Assembly (NCBI RefSeq): GCF_002090115.1
Contig: NZ_BBRK01000004.1
Location: 806,001-870,000, forward strand
DNA length: 64,000 bases
Origin: Demequina sp. NBRC 110054
Lineage (GTDB): Bacteria; Actinomycetota; Actinomycetes; Actinomycetales; Demequinaceae
Direction: 5' to 3'
The position numbers and the translations under genes were made by a program. The notes beneath the pieces were generated by a model that saw only the letters and a program-made list of their open reading frames with translations, made no database searches and was not told where the DNA came from. Shown here one piece after another: positions 47,166 to 55,840 of the stretch (positions within the stretch are counted from its first letter, which is position 1; each line of letters starts with the position of its first letter).

Positions 47166-48354
47166 CGACGGACTCCGCTGCTTCCTTCCCGGAGGTAGAG
47201 GGCTCGCGGCGAGTCATCATCCAGCGCAGCCCGAGCCCGACCAGCAGCGCCCAGAAGGCCGACCCGATGCCCGCGAGGGCGACTCCTGACGCGCCGAGAA
47301 GCAGGGTGATCGCTGCGGGGATCCGGTCGTCGGGGACGGCGAACGCGCCCGAGACCGAGGAGGCGAAGGTGCCGAGCAGCGCGAGGCCCGCCACGGCCTC
47401 GAGCAGCCCTGCCGGGGCGGCCTCGACGAGCGCGGTGAGCGTTGCCGCGATCGCGGCGATGCCCAGGTAGGCCCAGCCCGCCGTCGCGGTCGCGATCCAG
47501 CGACGCCGCGGGTCAGGATGAGACTCGGGGGAGGCGGGAAGGGCCGCGGTGATCGCCGCGAGGTTGATCGCGTGGCCGCCGAATCCTGCCCCGGCGATCG
47601 TGCCGACACCCGTGACGACCATCGTCTCCTTCCAGGGGGCCTCGTAGCCGGCCGCCTTGAGCACGGCGGCGCCGGGGACGTTCTGGGATGCCATCGTCAC
47701 GACGTACAGCGGGAGCGCGATGCCGAGGATCGCCCCCCAGGTGAGCGAGGGGCTGGTCCACGTCAGCACGGGTGCCGCGACCGGCACGCCCCCGTCGGTC
47801 GCCGTGGAGGTGATCATGATCGCCACCGCGAGGCCGAACGCGAGCGGTGTGGCCCAGCGCGGCGCGAACCGCTGCATGACCACCCATACGACGATGAGCG
47901 CGCCCACGAGCCATGGCTGCCCGGTGAGCGCGGTGAAGGGTGCGAGGCACAGCGGGAGCAGGATGCCGGCGAGCATCGCCTGAGCGATCGAGGTGGGGAT
48001 GCGCCCGATGAGGCGGCCGAGCGGGCGGATGAGCCCAGTGGCGACGATGAGCGCGCCGACGAGGAGGAAAGCGCCGATCGCGGCGGGCCAGCCGCCATCG
48101 GCCGCGCCCTGGCTCGCGAGCAGGGCCGCACCCGGAGTGGACCACGCGAGCGTGAGGGGGGTGCGATGCCGCCAGGTGAGCCACAGCATCCCGAGCGCCT
48201 GGACGATGCAGAGGGCGGCCAGTCCCGACGCGGCCTGGTCCGGGGTCGCGCCCGCATTGCGCAGACCCGCGAGGACGACCGCGAACGAGCTGGCGAAGCC
48301 GACGAGGGCCGTCACGAGCCCCATCGCGATGGTGTGCCGACGCGCGTGTTCCAT
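47152..48354 (-). CDS. benE: BenE-family benzoate/H+ symporter-like transporter
   Basis: The 400-residue protein has about 12 helices and the BenE features GFASSFAVVLAGLRNAGAT, LAWSTPGAALLAS, VTMASQNVPGAAVLKAAGY and GAGFGGHAINLAAITAA. The family imports benzoate or related compounds in Pseudomonas and Acinetobacter; here no benzoate genes are nearby, so the substrate is open. It is divergent from an XRE-cupin regulator and probably controlled by it. No ribosome site is visible before the ATG, so the mRNA may be leaderless. Confidence 0.9.
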   Translation of the reverse strand: MEHARRHTIAMGLVTALVGFASSFAVVLAGLRNAGATPDQAASGLAALCIVQALGMLWLTWRHRTPLTLAWSTPGAALLASQGAADGGWPAAIGAFLLVGALIVATGLIRPLGRLIGRIPTSIAQAMLAGILLPLCLAPFTALTGQPWLVGALIVVWVVMQRFAPRWATPLAFGLAVAIMITSTATDGGVPVAAPVLTWTSPSLTWGAILGIALPLYVVTMASQNVPGAAVLKAAGYEAPWKETMVVTGVGTIAGAGFGGHAINLAAITAALPASPESHPDPRRRWIATATAGWAYLGIAAIAATLTALVEAAPAGLLEAVAGLALLGTFASSVSGAFAVPDDRIPAAITLLLGASGVALAGIGSAFWALLVGLGLRWMMTRREPSTSGKEAAESVATRP

Positions 48355-48357
48355 AAA

Positions 48358-48396
48358 CAGAACGGTACCCCTACTGTTCTGAGTATGGAACGGTTC
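48358..48396. promoter_or_regulatory. Candidate operators between benE and the XRE-cupin gene
   Basis: CAGAAC-N12-GTTCTG (48358-48381) and GAAC-G-GTTC (48388-48396) share the GAAC/GTTC half-site in a 56-bp divergent promoter region. They are plausible sites for the XRE-cupin protein. Confidence 0.5.
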
Positions 48397-48410
48397 GGTA
48401 GCCTGAATCC

Positions 48411-48938
48411 ATGACCTCCGACGATGTGGCGCCAGTCGTCGGCGACCGGCTCCGTGCGATCAGGGCCTCGAGGGGGCTCTCGCTCGGGGCGCTCGCCGCA
48501 GCGGCCGGCATCGGCAAGGGCTCGCTGTCGGAGATCGAGCGAGGGAGTCGCAATCCCAACCTGTCGACCCTGTACTCGCTCGCGAACGCCCTGGACCTGC
48601 CGCTCGCGTGGCTGCTCGCCGAGCGCCCCGGCGCCGAGCTCGGGGCGCCCGGAATCGACACCACGCTGCTCGGCACCACCGGTACGGAGGACGATTCCGT
48701 CGAGGTCTACACGCTGCGCCTCACCCCGGGGACGGTCCACCGCTCATCCGCGCATGGGTCGCATGTGGTCGAGCACCTGGTCGTGACCCGGGGCGTGGCG
48801 CGCGTCGGCCGAGTTGGCGAGGAGGCCGAGGTGCCGGCGGGGGAGCACTACGCGTGGACGTCCGACACCGAGCACACCTACGAGGCCGTGGGCGCCCCAG
48901 CCGAGGCCGTGCTCGTGATCAGGCGCGTTCCCGACTGA
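48411..48938 (+). CDS. XRE-family regulator with cupin domain
   Basis: The 175-residue protein has an N-terminal helix-turn-helix (VGDRLRAIRASRGLSLGALAAAAGIGKGSLSEIERGSRNPN) and a C-terminal cupin (VEHLVVTRGVARVGRVGEEAEVPAGEHYAW). Such regulators bind a small ligand in the cupin and often control a divergent transporter, here benE. Short upstream region with GAAC/GTTC repeats. Confidence 0.93.
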   Translation: MTSDDVAPVVGDRLRAIRASRGLSLGALAAAAGIGKGSLSEIERGSRNPNLSTLYSLANALDLPLAWLLAERPGAELGAPGIDTTLLGTTGTEDDSVEVYTLRLTPGTVHRSSAHGSHVVEHLVVTRGVARVGRVGEEAEVPAGEHYAWTSDTEHTYEAVGAPAEAVLVIRRVPD

Positions 48939-48943
48939 ACCGC

Positions 48944-49006
48944 CGCATCGTCCCTGAACGTCCGCATCGTCCTGGGACCCGCAACCCACTGGCCGCCGCA
49001 TCGTCC
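48944..49006 (+). repeat. Three clustered copies of the dispersed 12-mer
   Basis: CGCATCGTCCCT (48944-48955), CGCATCGTCCTG (48963-48974) and CGCATCGTCCGT (48997-49008) follow each other in the same orientation in the 101-bp gap between the XRE gene and potC. Confidence 0.75.
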
Positions 49007-49039
49007 GTGGGCCGATCACGGCCCGATGCGGCCGTCGGA

Positions 49040-49846
49040 CTACCTCGACACTGTCGCGGCGTCCTTCGCTGTGAGCCGCTGCGCGATCGCGATCGGCACC
49101 ACCGACACGACGACGAGGATCACGGCGATCACCGCGACCACGGGCGCCTGCGACGGGCGGAACATGTTCTGCAGGATCCACAGCGGCAGCGTGGTGACCC
49201 CGTTGCCCGCGGTGAACGTCGTCACGATGATCTCGTCGAAGCTGAGCGCGAAGGCGAGCAGCCCGCCAGCGACGAGCGCCGACTTGAGCCGGGGGAAGGT
49301 CACGAGGCGGAACGTCGTGAACAGGCCCGCGCCGAGGTCCATCGAGGCGTCCTCGAGCCGAGTGCCGGCGGCGTTCAGTCGGGCGAACGCGTTGTTGTAG
49401 ACCGTGACGATGCAGAACGTCGCGTGCGCGATGATCAGCGTCCACACGGACAGTTGGACTCCCATCATCGTGCGGAACGCGTTGTTGAGCGCGATGCCTG
49501 TGACGATGCCGGGAAGTGCGATCGGCAGCACGATGAGGAGGTTCACGGCCTCCTTGCCGAAGAACTCGTAGCGGGACAGCGCCATCGCCGCGAGCGTGCC
49601 GAGCACGAGCGCGATCGCCGACGCGGCGAGGGCGACCGCGACCGAGGTGCCGAGCGCCTCGAGCGCGCCCGTGCTCTGCAGCGCGCGACCCCACCACTCC
49701 AGGGTGAAGCCCGGCGGCGGCCACGACAGGCTCTCCGACGTGCTGAACGAGTTGAGCAGCACCACGAACAGCGGAAGGTAGATGAGCGCGAGCGTCACCG
49801 TCGTGACGATGCCGAGCACTGCGCGAGTGGCGGGTCCGAGCTGCAT
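49040..49846 (-). CDS. Polyamine-type ABC transporter permease (PotC-like)
   Basis: The 268-residue protein has six helices and the permease EAA loop DASMDLGAGLFTTFRLVTFP. It pairs with the upstream PotB-like permease to form the channel. Start MQLGPATRAVLG overlaps the upstream stop (TGATG). It ends the potA-potD-potB-potC unit. ATPase, binding protein and both permeases are all in one minus-strand cluster. Confidence 0.93.
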   Translation of the reverse strand: MQLGPATRAVLGIVTTVTLALIYLPLFVVLLNSFSTSESLSWPPPGFTLEWWGRALQSTGALEALGTSVAVALAASAIALVLGTLAAMALSRYEFFGKEAVNLLIVLPIALPGIVTGIALNNAFRTMMGVQLSVWTLIIAHATFCIVTVYNNAFARLNAAGTRLEDASMDLGAGLFTTFRLVTFPRLKSALVAGGLLAFALSFDEIIVTTFTAGNGVTTLPLWILQNMFRPSQAPVVAVIAVILVVVSVVPIAIAQRLTAKDAATVSR

Positions 49847-50712
49847 CACAGGCTCCTGAGCGCCCCGGTCCGGCGGACCGCGGCAAGGTAGACGAAGATG
49901 ATCCCGATCGGGATGAGGGAGATCGCGGCGGCGAGCGGCAGGTTGTTCGCCGCACCGACGTTCGTGTAGACGAGGTTGCCGAGCATCTGGGTCGTGCCGC
50001 CGACGATCCCGACGGTGATGTAGTCGCCGAGGCTCAGGCAGAAGGCGAAGATCGAACCGGCGATGATGGCGGGCCTGATCATGGGCAGTACGACGGCCAT
50101 GAGGGTGATGCCGCCACGCGCGCCCAGGTCCGCCGACGCCTCGAGCAGGCGGTCGGGGACGCGGTCGAAGCCCGCGTAGATCGGCATGATCACGTACGGC
50201 AGCCACAGATACGACAGCGTGAGGATGACGCCGGTGATGCCGTAGCCGGGGGTGTCCAGGCCGAACGGGGCGCCCGCCCAGCCGATGAGACCGTCGGCCG
50301 ACAGCAGCGCGCGCCACGCGTAGACCTTGACCAGGTACGACGCCCACAGCGGGGCGAGCACCGCGATCACCAGCAGATGCCGCGCGCGAGGTCCGGCGAC
50401 CTTCGCCATGAAGAACGCGACGGGGATCGCGATGAGCACATCGATGACGGTGACCGCAGCGGCGATGCCGAGCGTGCGGAGCGTCACGGTCCGGTACAGC
50501 GCCTCGGTGAAGACCTCGACGACGTTGTCCGTCGTCCATTGGATCTGGACCTGACCCGTGAGCCCGTCGACCGTCCAGAAGGCGGTGATGAGCAGCGCGG
50601 CGAGCGCGACCACGTAGACGAGCCCGAGCCACGCCACCGGGGCGGTGAGCAGCCCGGCCACCTGGAGGCGGCGGCGGGGGGCGAGAAACGCTGAGGCGCG
50701 GTGGGTGGTCAT
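49846..50712 (-). CDS. Polyamine-type ABC transporter permease (PotB-like)
   Basis: The 288-residue protein has six helices and the EAA loop EASADLGARGGITLMAVVLP. It begins MTTHRASAFLAPRRRLQVAG. The gene is separated from the binding-protein gene upstream by a long perfect hairpin. It couples to potC by a one-base stop-start overlap. Confidence 0.93.
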   Translation of the reverse strand: MTTHRASAFLAPRRRLQVAGLLTAPVAWLGLVYVVALAALLITAFWTVDGLTGQVQIQWTTDNVVEVFTEALYRTVTLRTLGIAAAVTVIDVLIAIPVAFFMAKVAGPRARHLLVIAVLAPLWASYLVKVYAWRALLSADGLIGWAGAPFGLDTPGYGITGVILTLSYLWLPYVIMPIYAGFDRVPDRLLEASADLGARGGITLMAVVLPMIRPAIIAGSIFAFCLSLGDYITVGIVGGTTQMLGNLVYTNVGAANNLPLAAAISLIPIGIIFVYLAAVRRTGALRSL

Positions 50713-50749
50713 GGGGTCCTCGGGGTTCGATGCGGATGAGTGCCGGGCG

Positions 50750-50784
50750 AGGGCGTGGGGGCGGACCGTCCGCCCCCACGCCCT
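50750..50784 (-). terminator. Intercistronic hairpin between binding-protein and permease genes
   Basis: AGGGCGTGGGGGCGGA and TCCGCCCCCACGCCCT form a perfect 16-bp stem with a 3-nt loop, five bases after the potD-like stop. In ABC operons such hairpins protect or partly terminate the mRNA, so the binding protein is made in excess. Confidence 0.8.
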
Positions 50785-50788
50785 TCAC

Positions 50789-51952
50789 TCAGCCCTTGAT
50801 CTCCTGCCAGGCCTTGGTCCACTCGGCGTAGTCGACGCACTCGACGTCCTCGCGGCCGTCGACGCACTCGGCCACGGGGGTGGTCCAGTACCAGATCTGC
50901 GACGCGTACTCCTCGTCACCCGCGTGGTACGCCTCGCAGTCGTCGCGGAAATCGCACGCCGCCTCGGAGGACGGGGCCTCGCCGAAGTAGGCGGTCGCCG
51001 TGGCGTTGGCCTCGGGGCTCGCGATGTAGTCGAGCCACATGTACGCGCAGTTGGGGCTCTCTGCCTCGGACGCGATCATCCACGTGTCGGACCAGCCGGT
51101 CGCGCCCTCCTCGGGCAGGACGACCTCGGTGTTGCCGGTCGAGATCGAGTTCTGGATGACCTGCCACGTGGTGCCGACCACGGAGTCGCCGGACTCGAAG
51201 GCCTGGATCTCCTTGAGGTAGTCGGACCAGTACTCGCCGACGCTCTCCTTCTGCAGCTTGAGCAGGTCCACGGCCGCGGCGAACTGGTCCTCGTCGAGCG
51301 CGTAGGGGTTCGTGATGCCGAGGTCCGGCTCGTGGGTCATGAGGTAGACGGCCGCGTCGGCGATGTAGATCGGCGAGTCGTAGGCGGTGACGGCGCCCGC
51401 GTAGTCGGAGGCGCTGTCGAACACGACGTCCCACGACGTCGGCGCGGGGTCCACGACCTCCGTGTTGTACATCAGCAGGTTGGCGCCGTAGCCGTGGGGG
51501 ACTCCGTACGAGACGCCGTCGACCGAGTTCCACTCCTTGTCCTTGAGGAAGTCGAAGATGCCCTCGTAGTTCTCGAGCAGGTCGGTGTTGACCGCGGAGA
51601 CCAGGTCGGCGGCGATGAGGCGCAGCGTGAGGTCGCCCGACGCGGCGACGACGTCGTAGCCGCCGCTCTGCATGAGCTGGTAGGCCTCATCGGAGGTGCC
51701 GTAGGTCTTCGAGACGACCTCGCAGCTCGTGGCCTCCTCGAAGTCGGAGACCCAGTCGACCGTCGGGTCGTTGGAGCCGTCCTCGACGTAGCCGGGCCAC
51801 GCGAGGATGGAGACGGTGCCCTCGGCGTCACCGATCTCGGTGGCGGCCTCGGTGTCGGATCCGGAGCTCGCGGTGCCGCACGCCGCCAGGGAGGCGACTG
51901 CGACCGACGCGACGCCGGCTCGAAGGGACATGCGGGCGGTTGGCTTCAACAC
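50789..51952 (-). CDS. Polyamine-type ABC transporter substrate-binding lipoprotein (PotD-like)
   Basis: The 387-residue protein has a lipoprotein signal (MSLRAGVASVAVASLAAC, lipobox LAAC) and the PotD/F fold features VSILAWPGYVEDG, YDVVAASGDLTLRLIAADLV and SYGVPHGYGANLLMYNTEVV. It should bind putrescine, spermidine or a related cation outside the membrane. Five further cysteines occur in the C-terminal third (CEAYHAG, CVDGREDVECVD), unusual for this family. GTG start with GAGAGGAAG upstream. Confidence 0.93.
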   Translation of the reverse strand: MLKPTARMSLRAGVASVAVASLAACGTASSGSDTEAATEIGDAEGTVSILAWPGYVEDGSNDPTVDWVSDFEEATSCEVVSKTYGTSDEAYQLMQSGGYDVVAASGDLTLRLIAADLVSAVNTDLLENYEGIFDFLKDKEWNSVDGVSYGVPHGYGANLLMYNTEVVDPAPTSWDVVFDSASDYAGAVTAYDSPIYIADAAVYLMTHEPDLGITNPYALDEDQFAAAVDLLKLQKESVGEYWSDYLKEIQAFESGDSVVGTTWQVIQNSISTGNTEVVLPEEGATGWSDTWMIASEAESPNCAYMWLDYIASPEANATATAYFGEAPSSEAACDFRDDCEAYHAGDEEYASQIWYWTTPVAECVDGREDVECVDYAEWTKAWQEIKG

Positions 51953-52017
51953 GGGACTTCCTCTCGGTACGGGGTTCCTTCGGGTGGTGCGTGTTCACTG
52001 CGGTCGTGCGGTGGAGC

Positions 52018-52063
52018 AGGGACGATGCTGGTGTCAGGACAGCCTGAGCCTCAGGACGATGCG
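52018..52063. repeat. Dispersed 12-mer variants before and at the potA stop
   Basis: AGGGACGATGCT (52018-52029) and GGACGATGCG (52054-52063). The second forms the last codons of the potA-like gene. Confidence 0.5.
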
Positions 52064-53058
52064 GAGGTCTCGAGGGAGGTCGCGTCGGCAGGGGCGATCG
52101 AGACGGTGACGCGGTCGCCGCGCGCACGCGCGCCTCGGGCCCCGACGTTCGGCTCGAGCGCGGTGATCCGTGTGCCCAGGCCCTCGAGATCGACCACGAT
52201 GCGGTGCTCGGGGCCCGTGTAGATCACCTCGGCGATCGTGCCGGGGACGCCGTCGGCGCCGCCGAGCGCCACTCGCTCCGGCCGCACCGCCATGAGCTGG
52301 GCCTCGAGGCCGAAGGCCTCGGCGACGCGGGGCTCGAGCAGGGTCGACGACCCCACGAACGAGGCGACGAAGCTGCTCGCGGGACGGTCGTAGACCTCGC
52401 GCGGGGTGCCGAGCTGCACGACGCGACCCGCGTCGAACACGGCGACGCGGTCGCTCAGGGTCAGCGCCTCGTCCTGATCGTGGGTGACGAAGACGAAGGT
52501 GATCCCGAGCGAGCGCTGGAGCTGTTTGAGCTCGACCTGCATCTGCTCGCGGAGCTTGAGGTCGAGCGCGCCGAGCGGCTCGTCGAGGAGCAGCGCGTCG
52601 GGCCGCAGCACGATCGCGCGGGCGAGCGCGACGCGCTGGCGCTGGCCGCCCGACAGCTCGTGGGGCTGGCGGTCCTCGAGTCCTGCGAGCTGGACCGCTG
52701 CGAGGGCCTCCTCGGCACGCGAGCGGCGCGCGCCTCGGGGCATGCCGGCCACGCGCAGCCCGTACTCGACGTTCGCGATCACGCTCATGTGGGGGAACAG
52801 GGCGTAGTCCTGGAAGACCGTGTTCACCGGTCGGGAGAAGGGCGGAAGGGCGGTGACGTCCTTGCCGAAGAGCTCGACGGTGCCGCTCGTCGGCTGCTCG
52901 AAGCCCGCGATCGCCCTCAGCACGGTGGTCTTGCCCGATCCCGAGGGGCCAAGCATCGAGAAGAACTCGCCGGCCTCGATGTCGAGATCCAGGTCCGCGA
53001 CGGCGATGGTGTCGCCGAACCTCTTGTGAAGTCCGCGCAATCGGATAGCAGTGGGCAT
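52051..53058 (-). CDS. Polyamine-type ABC transporter ATPase (PotA-like)
   Basis: The 335-residue ATPase has Walker A GPSGSGKTTVLRAIAGFE, the Q-loop FQDYALFPHMSV, signature LSGGQRQRVALARAI, Walker B ALLLDEPLGALD, the H-loop VFVTHDQDEAL and a C-terminal TOBE domain. It energises the transport of the PotBC/PotD-like system. It leads the cluster and is divergent from the GntR gene. There is no ribosome site before the ATG, and a GntR-type operator lies 13 bases upstream. Confidence 0.94.
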   Translation of the reverse strand: MPTAIRLRGLHKRFGDTIAVADLDLDIEAGEFFSMLGPSGSGKTTVLRAIAGFEQPTSGTVELFGKDVTALPPFSRPVNTVFQDYALFPHMSVIANVEYGLRVAGMPRGARRSRAEEALAAVQLAGLEDRQPHELSGGQRQRVALARAIVLRPDALLLDEPLGALDLKLREQMQVELKQLQRSLGITFVFVTHDQDEALTLSDRVAVFDAGRVVQLGTPREVYDRPASSFVASFVGSSTLLEPRVAEAFGLEAQLMAVRPERVALGGADGVPGTIAEVIYTGPEHRIVVDLEGLGTRITALEPNVGARGARARGDRVTVSIAPADATSLETSASS

Positions 53059-53070
53059 GCCGCTAATTCA

Positions 53071-53134
53071 TCTAGAACCAGATTTCATCTGCGCGGCTCG
53101 CGTGTAAACAGCCCGTTAATTCTCTGGGACCAGA
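53071..53134. promoter_or_regulatory. Two GntR-type operators in the pot/gntR divergent promoter
   Basis: TCTAGAACCAGA (53071-53082) and TCTGGGACCAGA (53123-53134) are 52 bases apart. The second is a perfect 5-2-5 palindrome, the first has one mismatch. Both are preceded by TAATTC. They fit repeated binding by the adjacent GntR regulator. Confidence 0.65.
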
Positions 53135-53189
53135 CCTTTCCTGCGACGCGCGTCGTCGGGAGAATGTGAGCGGGAAGGGAAGGTGCGAG

Positions 53190-53942
53190 ATGGCGAGCAT
53201 GGGTGCGGGCGCGGCGCGGGAGGCGACGCGCGCCGCGATCTTCGCGCCGCTCGACACGGCTGGCCGCGCCGAGGTCGTTGCGCAGCGCCTCGCCGATGCG
53301 ATCCAGCTCGGGCTGCTCGAGCGGGGTGAGCGCCTTCCCACCGAGCAGGAGCTCGGGCGCCGCTTCGGGGTCGCCACGGTGACCGCGCGCGAGGCCCTCG
53401 AGTCGCTCAGGACTGACCGCCTCATCGAGACGCGTCGAGGGCGTTCGGGCGGCAGCTTCGTCACGGGGACCGGGGACGATGCGCGGGCGGCTCTGGTCGC
53501 TCGCCTCGCCGAGATCTCTCGCGTCGAGCTGCGTGACATGGGACTGCACTACTCGCTCATCGCGAGCGGCGCCGCCGAGAGGGCCGCGATGTTCGCGACG
53601 CCGGGCGACGTCGACACGCTCGCCCTGCTGGTCGAGGACGGTGCTTCTGCCAGCGGCGTCGCCGCGCGTCGGGCGGAGAATGGGATCCGGCTCGAGGTCG
53701 CCGCGCTGTCGCGATCGGCGCGCCTGGTGTCCGAGCAGGTGCGGCTCCAGTCGGAGTTCGGCCCGCTCCTGTGGATCGCGCTTCAGGAGGGTGACGTCGT
53801 GCGCGGCAACGCTGAGCGCCACCGCCGGCTGGTCCAGGCGCTCGGCGAGGGAGAGGCTGCCCAGGCAAGAGCGATCGTGCTCGAGCAGGTCGATTGGCTC
53901 GTCACTCGACTGCTCGCCGTGCGCGAGGAGGTCGAGCGGTGA
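53190..53942 (+). CDS. GntR/FadR-family regulator
   Basis: The 250-residue protein has a GntR winged helix (VVAQRLADAIQLGLLERGERLPTEQELGRRFGVATVTAREAL) and an all-helical FCD ligand domain (LRDMGLHYSLIASGAAERAAM to RLVQALGEGEAAQARAIVLEQVDWLVTRLL). ATG 53190 is chosen for the GGAAGG site eight bases upstream. It is divergent from the polyamine transporter and probably regulates it through the two TCTNG-N2-CNAGA sites. Its stop overlaps the start of the Cache-domain gene. Confidence 0.92.
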   Translation: MASMGAGAAREATRAAIFAPLDTAGRAEVVAQRLADAIQLGLLERGERLPTEQELGRRFGVATVTAREALESLRTDRLIETRRGRSGGSFVTGTGDDARAALVARLAEISRVELRDMGLHYSLIASGAAERAAMFATPGDVDTLALLVEDGASASGVAARRAENGIRLEVAALSRSARLVSEQVRLQSEFGPLLWIALQEGDVVRGNAERHRRLVQALGEGEAAQARAIVLEQVDWLVTRLLAVREEVER

Positions 53943-54655
53943 TCGCGGCGGGAATCCGCGAGATCGCGGCGGTGCTCGGCACCTCCCTCGCCCCGGTCTT
54001 CGCGCAGGTGAACGACTGGCGCCTGCGCCTCGAGGCGGCCTTCGCAGAAGGCGTGGGATCCTCCGGCGAGATCGACGAGATCGTGCAGTGGCTCGTGGCC
54101 GCCGCGCTCGCGGAGTCGGGCCCCACGCTCGGCGCGGGATTCGTCGCGGCCCCGGGCTTCCTTGAGGAGACCCCCTGGCACATGGCTTGGTGGCTCAGCG
54201 CGGCGAACGGTGCGGGCCTCGCAGGGAGACCAGGCACGCTGCGGCGGCTCGAGGCCGTCGAGAACCCGGCAGACGAGGCATTCCTCGACTACACCAGACT
54301 CGAATGGTGGCGCGGCGCCGTCAAGCTCCGCGACGCGTACCTGACGGGCCCCTACATCGACTATCTGTGCACCGACGAGCTCACGCTCACGCTCACCGTG
54401 CCCGTCAAGGTGGACGGCGCGATCGCGGGAGTCGTCGGCGCCGACCTCTCGGTCGCGCGGCTCGAGCGGCTGACCGACGGCGTCCTCAGCCGGTCCTCGG
54501 TGCCCGCCGTGCTCGGTACCGCCGCCGGCCGCGTCGTCGCCGCGACAGACATGGCGCTCGAGCCCGGCATGCCCGCGAGCCGGTATGGGAGGGTCGGCGG
54601 CTGGCATCCGGTTCCTGGCTGCGGCGGAACCCTCTCGGTGGCGCGCGCGTCCTGA
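53939..54655 (+). CDS. Soluble Cache-domain protein coupled to the GntR regulator
   Basis: The 238-residue protein starts at a GTG overlapping the gntR stop. No signal peptide or helix is seen, so it is cytosolic. The C-terminal ~130 residues match a Cache-type ligand domain: DAYLTGPYIDYLCTDELTLTLTVPVKVDGAIAGVVGADLSVARLERL. Cache domains usually sense amino acids or amines outside the cell, as sensor parts of receptors. A free cytosolic version beside a GntR gene and a polyamine transporter suggests it binds the same ligand and modulates the regulator. The mechanism is unknown. Confidence 0.82.
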   Translation: MIAAGIREIAAVLGTSLAPVFAQVNDWRLRLEAAFAEGVGSSGEIDEIVQWLVAAALAESGPTLGAGFVAAPGFLEETPWHMAWWLSAANGAGLAGRPGTLRRLEAVENPADEAFLDYTRLEWWRGAVKLRDAYLTGPYIDYLCTDELTLTLTVPVKVDGAIAGVVGADLSVARLERLTDGVLSRSSVPAVLGTAAGRVVAATDMALEPGMPASRYGRVGGWHPVPGCGGTLSVARAS

Positions 54656-54698
54656 CCGGTCGGCGTGGCCGGCGCCCGGATCTGCCGGGCGTGAGGGG

Positions 54699-55451
54699 TC
54701 AGCGTCCTCTTCGCTTCAGCGGGTCTCCCTCGAGGCAGCATGCGTGGAGCCAGGCCGCGTCCCGCACGCGGGGCGAGGGGTCGTGCGCGAGCAGCGCCTG
54801 ATCCGCTTCGGACGTGTGTGCGTGGAGCGCCACCGCCCTGCGCACCTCGGGGTCGGGGTGCTCGGCGAGGACGCTCAGCTCGAGCGCGGTGGCGTCGGCC
54901 CGCGTCGCGGCGCGGAGGCCCTCGATGAACGCCCACGAGCGGATCTCATCGGCGATGTCCTCCAGGCCGTGCGCGGCGGCCGCAGCCGCAGCCGCGTTCG
55001 CATCGTCCACCTCCTCGACGGCGCGCGCCTGCCGTCGATACAGATCCATGTCCAGCAGGGTGACCGCGGGCGTCGCCTGCGGGCGGCCCGCGACACCGAT
55101 GACGACGAGCTGGCGCGGGAGGTCCTCGACGCAGGCCTCGACCACCTGGAGCGTTGCCTCGTCGATCGGCATGCTCGACCTGCGCGCATAGGCTTCGAGG
55201 GAGTCGGCGGCGCGGGCGAAGCCAGCCCGCGACAGCCTCTCCGCATCGATGAGCGCCGCCAGTGCCGACGCGGCATTCGGTGCGGCGTGACCCGGTGTCA
55301 GCCCCGCCATCCTGATGACGCTCACGCCGAGCCCCGCGACCGCGACACCGCCGCGGGTCACGCAGACGTGCGGGGCGAGCGTGTCGGCGGACGGGAGGGC
55401 AAGCGCTGGATCGTGCGTGGCGCTCGTGGCGATGCGACTGTCGGTGCTCAT
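54699..55451 (-). CDS. Hypothetical protein with a HEAT-like C-terminal segment
   Basis: The 250-residue protein starts MSTDSRIATSATHDPALALP. I do not recognise the family. It is alanine-rich and mostly helical, without signal peptide or membrane segments. The last ~50 residues (LSVLAEHPDPEVRRAVALHAHTSEADQALLAHDPSPRVRDAAWLH) look like two HEAT-type or leucine-rich-variant repeats. The middle contains VTLLDMDLYRRQARAVEEVDDANAA. It is divergent from the manganese riboswitch/mntP unit. Confidence 0.7.
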   Translation of the reverse strand: MSTDSRIATSATHDPALALPSADTLAPHVCVTRGGVAVAGLGVSVIRMAGLTPGHAAPNAASALAALIDAERLSRAGFARAADSLEAYARRSSMPIDEATLQVVEACVEDLPRQLVVIGVAGRPQATPAVTLLDMDLYRRQARAVEEVDDANAAAAAAAAHGLEDIADEIRSWAFIEGLRAATRADATALELSVLAEHPDPEVRRAVALHAHTSEADQALLAHDPSPRVRDAAWLHACCLEGDPLKRRGR

Positions 55452-55649
55452 GGCGGTTCTCGGATCTGTCGTGGGGCCTCGATGCTGTGCGAGATGCTGG
55501 CCCCCGGTTCGTGCGCGAGCCGGGGTTGACCTCCCCATCGGACGCCAGGGACGTCCTGCGAGCGGAAGAGAGTAAGTCCACCTCGCGCATACCCAGGGCG
55601 GCTCTGCCAGGCACGGCGCTGGCCCGGAGGCGACGCCCTGTGCCACAAT

Positions 55650-55830
55650 GGCGCCGACGAAGGGGAGTAGCTCCCAGCGATCCGCAAGGATCCGAACCCG
55701 TGTCGACATACTGGCGCTCCGGCGCCCGGTGCGGGTTCCCGGTCAGACCGGGTGAGCAAGACCTTCGGCACGCGCTCAGCGTGCCGAGGCACCCCTATGC
55801 ACCTCCTCGGCACGGCAGATCCGAACCCGA
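55650..55830 (+). ncRNA. yybP-ykoY (manganese) riboswitch
   Basis: The leader of mntP has the yybP-ykoY core: AAGGGGAGTAGCTCCCA near 55660, the paired GCAAGG segment, and GGTGAGCAAGACCTTCGGCAC with the second conserved loop. The predicted fold ends in a hairpin before the ribosome site. These RNAs bind Mn2+ and turn on manganese export genes. The gap 55452-55840 (389 bp) holds nothing else apart from the promoter. Confidence 0.9.
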
Positions 55831-55840
55831 GAGGGCTCCG

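Noticed and set aside
49847-50788. Upstream extension of the potC frame through potB
   Set aside because: The added residues are a shadow of potB. The true start is the ATG at 49844-49846, coupled to the potB stop.
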